A DNA stretch of 64,000 bases, from positions 159,093 to 223,092 of the forward strand of contig JAIYAP010000040.1 of assembly GCA_027488935.1 (NCBI GenBank). The letters run 5' to 3'. Source of the DNA: Saprospiraceae bacterium (lineage in GTDB: Bacteria; Bacteroidota; Bacteroidia; Chitinophagales; Saprospiraceae). Each line of letters begins with the position of its first letter. The first letter of the stretch is position 1. Made by a program: the position numbers and the translations under genes. Under the pieces are notes generated by a model that was given only the letters and a program-made list of their open reading frames with translations, was not told the DNA's origin and did no database searches. This document shows positions 62,429 to 64,000 of the stretch, piece after piece.

Positions 62429-62800
62429 TTAAAGCGGTTTATCATTCGTTTCATCCAAACGTTTCAGCATGGCCTCCTTTTCTGATTCGGACAAATGTTG
62501 ATTTTCCACCAAATGCGAAACCAGGCGTGTGACGGAGCCATCAAAGTAAGCCTGTAAAACATCAAACAACGAACGTTTTCCATATTCATCCTTATGGATT
62601 ACCGGAAAGTATTCATAGGTTTTGCCATAGGCCTTATGGTGCACAAAGCCCTTTTTTTCCAAAATGCGCACAATACTCGAAACGGTACTGTGGGGCGGCT
62701 TGGGCTCCTCCATCTTTTCGAGCAGATCGGTCACGGTGCACCGGCCGGCCTCCCAGATGCGCTGCATGATTTCTTCCTCTGTTTTGGTTAATTTTTGCAT
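62429..62800 (-). CDS. blaI: BlaI/MecI-family transcriptional repressor
   Basis: This 123-residue winged-helix repressor shows LTKTEEEIMQRIWEAGRCTVTDLLEKM and the recognition part PPHSTVSSIVRILEKKGFVHHK (about 35-58). The region GKTYEYFPVIHKDEY holds the cleavage-prone linker used by BlaR1-type proteases. It precedes the M56 peptidase gene by 11 bp; this is the typical BlaI-BlaR1 order. The promoter just upstream predicts an almost leaderless mRNA. Target genes are unknown; no beta-lactamase is nearby. Confidence 0.93.
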   Translation of the reverse strand: MQKLTKTEEEIMQRIWEAGRCTVTDLLEKMEEPKPPHSTVSSIVRILEKKGFVHHKAYGKTYEYFPVIHKDEYGKRSLFDVLQAYFDGSVTRLVSHLVENQHLSESEKEAMLKRLDETNDKPL

Positions 62801-62804
62801 ACAA

Positions 62805-62869
62805 CAAAGGTAAAACGCATTTTTTCGTTTTGCAACTTTATTTTTAGTTTTGTAACGTATTTTTACGTT
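62805..62869 (-). promoter_or_regulatory. blaI promoter with two operator-like dyads
   Basis: On the minus strand TTG (62835-62833), a 20-bp spacer and TACCTTTG (62812-62805) form an exact Bacteroidota promoter five bases before the ATG (62800), so transcription probably starts at or next to the start codon. Two dyads, AAAACG-N8-CGTTTT (62812-62831, inside the spacer) and AACGTA-N4-TACGTT (62854-62869), are likely BlaI-binding sites for autoregulation. Confidence 0.6.
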
Positions 62870-62911
62870 GTATTTTCTAATATATTCTTATTCAATTATT
62901 TAGATACACCT

Positions 62912-63055
62912 AACGCTTGCGCGGGATGGATTAATCAACGCTTGCGCGGGGTTCCACCCCGTGTACCGATCAATTGGGCTCTGCCCGCTATCTTCCGCGG
63001 GCAGAGCCCAATTGATTGACACACGCGGTAGAACCGCGCGCGAGCAAGGGGTACA
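62912..63055. repeat. REP-like palindromic element, left of the Y1 transposase
   Basis: A perfect 20-bp inverted repeat (62969-62988 with 62997-63016; 8-nt loop) carries the GGGCTCTGCCCG core. It is flanked by small hairpins GGGGT-TCC-ACCCC (62948-62960) and CGCGGT-AGA-ACCGCG (63024-63038). The heads CTTGCGCGGGG (62941-62951) and, inverted, CGCGCGAGCAAG make a long imperfect palindrome. A 14-bp direct repeat of AACGCTTGCGCGGG occurs at 62912-62925 and 62937-62950. GTAG, typical of REP sequences, lies at 63028-63031. Confidence 0.8.
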
Positions 63056-63067
63056 CTGGTAATCTTT

Positions 63068-63685
63068 TTATCCCTCTAGGCAATCATCATAAAACGCTTG
63101 CCAAACTGGTGTAATTTCTATTAGATCAGCACCAGCATCTTGAGATATAGAAGATCTTTCTGAATTTGCTGCATAAAATGGCGCGCTGCTGTATCTCCAT
63201 TGCTCGGAATATGCTACAAGTCCAACACGGACTGCATTCATGTGGATGTACTCCAATTTCTGCGCAATAACGGCTTCTGTATAAAGCGCAACAGGATGGT
63301 ATTCATGCTGCCATACTTGATAGGTCTGCTTATCTTTTTTACCTAGAGCAAGATAACTGAACAAATAAAGCAGCCAAGTACGCCTGCTTTCAATCGTATT
63401 GGGGTTTTTCAGATACTCTAGTGTTTTACGCGCGGTAAAATGTTTCCAATCGCGCATCACATCCTGTAATTCAAAAGGAAGACTGCAACTTACAATCATG
63501 TGTATGTGGTTGGACATGATGGTATAGGCGTGAATTTTCAAGCCTTTATGTTGTTGACAATATCGCCAACTGTCCAAAACAATATCTCGGTAAACTTGCC
63601 GACTAAATAAATCAACCCATCCTACGATGGTACAAGTGATAAACTGCAATCCATGCGGGTCGCGTACTTTATATCGTTCACTCAT
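63068..63685 (-). CDS. REP-associated Y1 (HUH) transposase (RAYT)
   Basis: This 205-residue single-domain HUH nuclease of the IS200/TnpA_REP type has the metal-binding HxH motif in MSNHIHMIVS (about 57-66). Its catalytic tyrosine lies in LEYIHMNAVRVGLV, with the WRYSS motif after it. The fold (YRDIVLDSWRYCQ, then GLKIHAYTIMSNHIHMIV) fits IS200-like proteins. These act at REP hairpins by single-strand cleavage. Two related REP-like palindromes flank it, supporting a REPtron. The start ATG is at 63683-63685. It is probably domesticated rather than freely mobile. Confidence 0.92.
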   Translation of the reverse strand: MSERYKVRDPHGLQFITCTIVGWVDLFSRQVYRDIVLDSWRYCQQHKGLKIHAYTIMSNHIHMIVSCSLPFELQDVMRDWKHFTARKTLEYLKNPNTIESRRTWLLYLFSYLALGKKDKQTYQVWQHEYHPVALYTEAVIAQKLEYIHMNAVRVGLVAYSEQWRYSSAPFYAANSERSSISQDAGADLIEITPVWQAFYDDCLEG

Positions 63686-63801
63686 GCGGTTTTGAAGGTA
63701 CTTGGATTAAAGGATTATGAATTAAAGTGCTTTGAAACACAATAATGGGGTGCGTAATATCACTTTTCCAAATAAAATGTGCGCCGGGGTTAAAATTTAC
63801 A

Positions 63802-63894
63802 TTGCTTGCGCGGGGTTCCACTTGCTTGCGCGGGGTTCCACCCTGTGCATCAATCATTCGGGCTCTGCCCGCTTATCTTGCTCGGGCAGAGCCC
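63802..63894. repeat. REP-like palindromic element, right of the Y1 transposase
   Basis: The same family as the left element and in the same orientation: an exact tandem duplicate of a 20-bp unit TTGCTTGCGCGGGGTTCCAC (63802-63821 and 63822-63841), then GGGCTCTGCCCG (63860-63871) with its mirror (63883-63894, 11-nt loop). The third small hairpin of the left element is not present. Confidence 0.8.
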
Positions 63895-63902
63895 ATTGCT
63901 GT

Positions 63903-64000
63903 CTAAAACCTTTTAACTATCAGACTATCAAGCAATTGTGGGCTACCCTTGCACATTTCGATGACGATTTTCAGCATTTCTTCTTCCAATTCCTGTTCAA
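63903..64000 (-). CDS. Unidentified gene, 3' end only
   Basis: On the minus strand an open frame enters from the window edge and ends at TAG (63903-63905), giving 31 residues (EQELEEEMLKIVIEMCKG, then SPQLLDSLIVKRF). The acidic helix and basic end look like the tail of a real protein, but the piece is too short for a family call. Confidence 0.35.
   Translation of the reverse strand, partial: EQELEEEMLKIVIEMCKGSPQLLDSLIVKRF

Noticed and set aside
1..64000. tRNA, rRNA, CRISPR arrays, phage genes and attachment sites
   Set aside because: No cloverleaf-like segment, spaced identical repeats, integrase or structural phage gene was found on either strand by eye.

Overview
The window reads as a chromosome fragment of a Bacteroidota member. 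The evidence is a SusC/SusD pair, a T9SS-sorted beta-helix protein, a DUF5686 outer-membrane protein, class III glutamine synthetase, hybrid-style periplasmic sensors with LytTR regulators, and several promoters of the Bacteroidota type (TTG, about 20 bp, TAnnTTTG). The gene mix (kynurenine and tyrosine catabolism, PAS-LuxR and TPR-LuxR regulators) would suit a free-living Saprospiria- or Cytophagia-like organism, but that rank is only inferred. No rRNA, tRNA, CRISPR array or phage module was seen.

Layout. Positions 1-3100: the end of a DUF5686 gene meets topoisomerase IV subunit A. 3.2-12.2 kb: a nitrogen block with a sensor kinase carrying a NarX/PilJ-like P-box, a PAS-LuxR response regulator, and divergently an ammonium transporter, glutamine synthetase III and an animal-type glutaminase with ankyrin repeats. 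12.2-14.3 kb: a GNAT enzyme and a DUF4143 ATPase whose start codon lies inside a 24-bp perfect inverted repeat. 14.25-21.1 kb: a tight nine-gene minus-strand operon of mostly exported proteins without known function (CsgG-like, NADase-type glycan-binding, SH3-like, lipoprotein), downstream of a TPR-LuxR regulator. 23-29.3 kb: a T9SS beta-helix protein and a two-component LytS/LytTR-type pair. 29.3-34 kb: Crp regulator, fumarylacetoacetase, alpha/beta hydrolase, CrcB and tryptophan dioxygenase. 34-41.3 kb: a TolB-like propeller, a Gfo/Idh/MocA oxidoreductase and SusC/SusD. 41.5-43.3 kb: a PTPS-type pterin enzyme, riboflavin synthase and a TIGR02757 protein.

43.3-53 kb (minus strand): two tandem copies of an exported 459-residue protein, an RND efflux pump, a TonB-dependent receptor and an AI-2E-type permease. 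Between the two copies lies a 30-codon remnant of an RND pump 3' end. This shows that the duplication unit was RND tail plus exported gene. A 105-bp repeat occupies one of the two resulting intergenic regions and is absent from the other. A second copy of the same repeat sits before the dicarboxylate symporter at 59.4 kb.

53-62.8 kb: an AsmA-like protein, PcrA/UvrD helicase, symporter, DUF2911 protein, and a BlaI / BlaR1-M56 (with a TonB tail) / TonB-domain operon with a nearly leaderless promoter and two operator-like dyads. 62.9-63.9 kb: a REP-associated Y1 (HUH) transposase flanked by two related palindromic REP-like elements.

The most notable points are the REP transposase unit, the 105-bp element with its empty site, the uncharacterised nine-gene envelope operon, the eukaryote-like glutaminase in the nitrogen block, and the palindrome across the start of the DUF4143 ATPase. 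All functional statements come from sequence motifs read by eye; no database search was run.
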